DNA of 64,000 nt, taken from assembly GCF_016680995.1 (NCBI RefSeq), contig NZ_JAEQMG010000010.1, forward strand, positions 1 through 64,000, in the 5' to 3' direction. Below are positions 63,222 to 64,000 of the stretch, piece by piece. The translations under genes were made by a program, and so were the position numbers. The stretch is from Ruminococcus difficilis (GTDB lineage: Bacteria; Bacillota_A; Clostridia; Oscillospirales; Acutalibacteraceae). The notes below the pieces were generated by a model, which worked only from the letters and a program-made list of their open reading frames with translations, did no database searches and had not been told where the DNA came from. Within the stretch, counting starts at the first letter, position 1, and every line of letters begins with the position of its first letter.

Positions 63222-63251
63222 TGTGTCGGCGCGGTCGATAAGGAGGCAGTG

Positions 63252-63344
63252 ATGAAGGTAGTCGTACTCGATCATCCAAAGATACTGGGCTTCTTTCTCA
63301 GAAAGATCTACGGTATCAAAAAGATAAAGGAAACAAAAGAATAG
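63252..63344 (+). CDS. spoVM: Stage V sporulation protein M (SpoVM)
   Basis: A 30-residue peptide with AGGAGG five bases before the ATG. It aligns without gaps to Bacillus SpoVM and keeps Pro9, Lys10, Leu12, Gly13, Arg17 and Gly21 (MKVVVLDHPKILGFFLRKIY start). SpoVM is the amphipathic peptide that senses the curved forespore membrane and anchors SpoIVA for coat assembly. A terminator hairpin follows. It is easily missed because of its size. Confidence 0.85.
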   Translation: MKVVVLDHPKILGFFLRKIYGIKKIKETKE

Positions 63345-63355
63345 GGAAGTACATA

Positions 63356-63380
63356 GAGCGGCAGACATCTGCCGCTTTTG
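63356..63380 (+). terminator. Terminator after spoVM
   Basis: AGCGGCAGA pairs with TCTGCCGCT around CA, then TTTTG. Confidence 0.8.
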
Positions 63381-63396
63381 TAATTTGAATGGATAT

Positions 63397-63420
63397 TGTA
63401 GGGGAGGGGTGCTCCTCCCG
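63397..63420 (+). repeat. Family C hairpin
   Basis: TGTAGGGGAGGGGTGCTCCTCCC; short single hairpin between spoVM and the LysM gene. Confidence 0.65.
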
Positions 63421-63451
63421 TATTCTTTATCATGCTTCGGATCAATAGAAT

Positions 63452-63476
63452 AAGCCGCCGCCAAAAAGGCAGCGGC
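63452..63476 (-). terminator. Terminator of the LysM gene
   Basis: AGCCGCTGCC and GGCGGCGGCT (minus strand reading) form a stem around TTTTT; only a weak T-rich tail follows. Confidence 0.55.
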
Positions 63477-63481
63477 TCCGT

Positions 63482-63793
63482 TCACTTTGTCAGTCTGAGT
63501 ATCTGTCCCGGATAAATGATATTGGGATCCTCCAGATTATTCAGCGCCAATATGTTTTCGATCTCCAGCCCGTAGCGGTCCGCAATACCGACGATCGTAT
63601 CGCCTGGCCGCACCACATAGTACCGCGGCGATTGGATCTGCTCGATCGGCAGTATCAGCTCCTGACCCGGATAGATCGTGTAAGGACAGCTCAGCCCGTT
63701 CGCCTGAGCGATCTTCTTCACCGTTGTGCCGAAGAACTGCGCGATCGCGTACAGCGTGTTGCCGGGGCGTACTGTATAGGTTACCGTTTCCAT
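63482..63793 (-). CDS. Two-LysM-domain protein
   Basis: A 103-residue protein consisting only of two LysM repeats: YTVRPGNTLYAIAQFFGTTV (1-50) and YYVVRPGDTIVGIADRYGLE (about 56-101), each ending in the YPGQ motif. There is no signal peptide, so if it works on peptidoglycan it is likely packaged from the mother cell into the spore cortex/coat, as SafA-type LysM proteins are. AAAAGAGGTAG precedes the ATG. It lies 140 bp from spoVM, consistent with a spore role. Confidence 0.88.
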   Translation of the reverse strand: METVTYTVRPGNTLYAIAQFFGTTVKKIAQANGLSCPYTIYPGQELILPIEQIQSPRYYVVRPGDTIVGIADRYGLEIENILALNNLEDPNIIYPGQILRLTK

Positions 63794-63968
63794 ACTCTAC
63801 CTCTTTTCCATAATCGGTATTACATTATATGAATATGACAAAAAATCGTGACGGTTCATCGTAGAAAAATATTGAATATTATCATTATATTTCTAATACA
63901 GAATTAAATATAGTTACTTTTTTGATATGATAAACGCGTATAATAACGTGAAATTCGAGGTTGATAAA

Positions 63969-64000
63969 TTGATCTTAAAACGTGTGATTTCACTGATTTT
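63969..64000 (+). CDS. Possible start of a truncated gene
   Basis: TTG 63969 with GAGG eight bases upstream opens a frame reading M-I-L-K-R-V-I-S-L-I to the window edge, the look of a signal peptide. AT-rich sequence with TATAAT near 63940 precedes it. Only ten codons are visible, so this is tentative. Confidence 0.3.
   Translation, partial: MILKRVISLI

Overview
The window reads as chromosomal DNA of a spore-forming, anaerobic, gut-type member of the Clostridia, most likely an Oscillospiraceae (Ruminococcus-like) bacterium. The spore markers are the dipicolinate synthase pair dpaA-dpaB at the left end, two DacF-type D,D-carboxypeptidases, and a 30-residue SpoVM near the right end. Typical Firmicutes arrangements are rplU-prp-rpmA-obg (L27 carries the N-terminal extension cleaved by Prp), yceD-rpmF, rpsF-ssb-rpsR and der-plsY. 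Dockerin domains on secreted leucine-rich-repeat proteins point to a Ruminococcus-like fibre- or starch-degrading lifestyle. The genus is an inference.

Layout. 0.2-26.9 kb is mostly housekeeping: dpaAB, a zinc-ribbon membrane protein, metY-ispD-ispF, a D-Ala-D-Ala carboxypeptidase, pgi, yceD-rpmF, a DUF512 radical-SAM protein, der-plsY, a second carboxypeptidase, an FAD oxidoreductase and adenine deaminase on the minus strand, tRNA-Leu(GAG), a four-helix-bundle protein, lgt-folD, rplU-prp-rpmA-obg, mini-RNase III, a YitT protein, and rpsF-ssb-rpsR. 27.0-44.1 kb is an accessory island. 44.3-47.7 kb holds a PqqD / S26 peptidase / HprK-like / ABC exporter cluster followed by a lipoprotein. 48.5-56 kb is again mostly core: rex, icd, acn, typA and an exonuclease. 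55.9-58.7 kb has a structured leader, a small helical protein with a sigma-region-4 protein, and a secreted protein. 58.9-64 kb carries a membrane glycosyltransferase-like protein, a Cys-rich small protein, pgeF, an RluA-type pseudouridine synthase, spoVM and a two-LysM protein.

The most unusual part is 27.6-44.1 kb. It is a large, nearly symmetrical inverted duplication. Each half contains, from outside inward, a 279-bp palindrome-bounded element, a long leader, a roughly 2000-residue secreted surface protein, a tiny peptide gene (48 and 59 residues, missed by length filters), and a secreted LRR-dockerin protein. The halves meet at a bidirectional terminator near 35.82 kb. The outer arms (about 1.2 kb) are still nearly identical while the interiors have diverged. 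Directly beside the right arm, under its own promoter, lie genes for a PqqD-type peptide recognition protein, a soluble-looking S26 peptidase, an HPr-kinase-like protein whose P-loop has been lost, and an ABC exporter. My working hypothesis is that this is a peptide recognition, processing and export system without a visible modifying enzyme, and that the two tiny peptides are candidate substrates.

The chromosome is littered with short palindromic repeat families. I distinguish four: A (CTCCCTT palindromes with a second variable stem), B (GTCATTGCG...CAATCTCAAC hairpins), C (TGTAGGG hairpins) and D (CCTTCCCC inverted-repeat elements). Several copies are nested inside the loop of another copy, and some directly precede gene starts.
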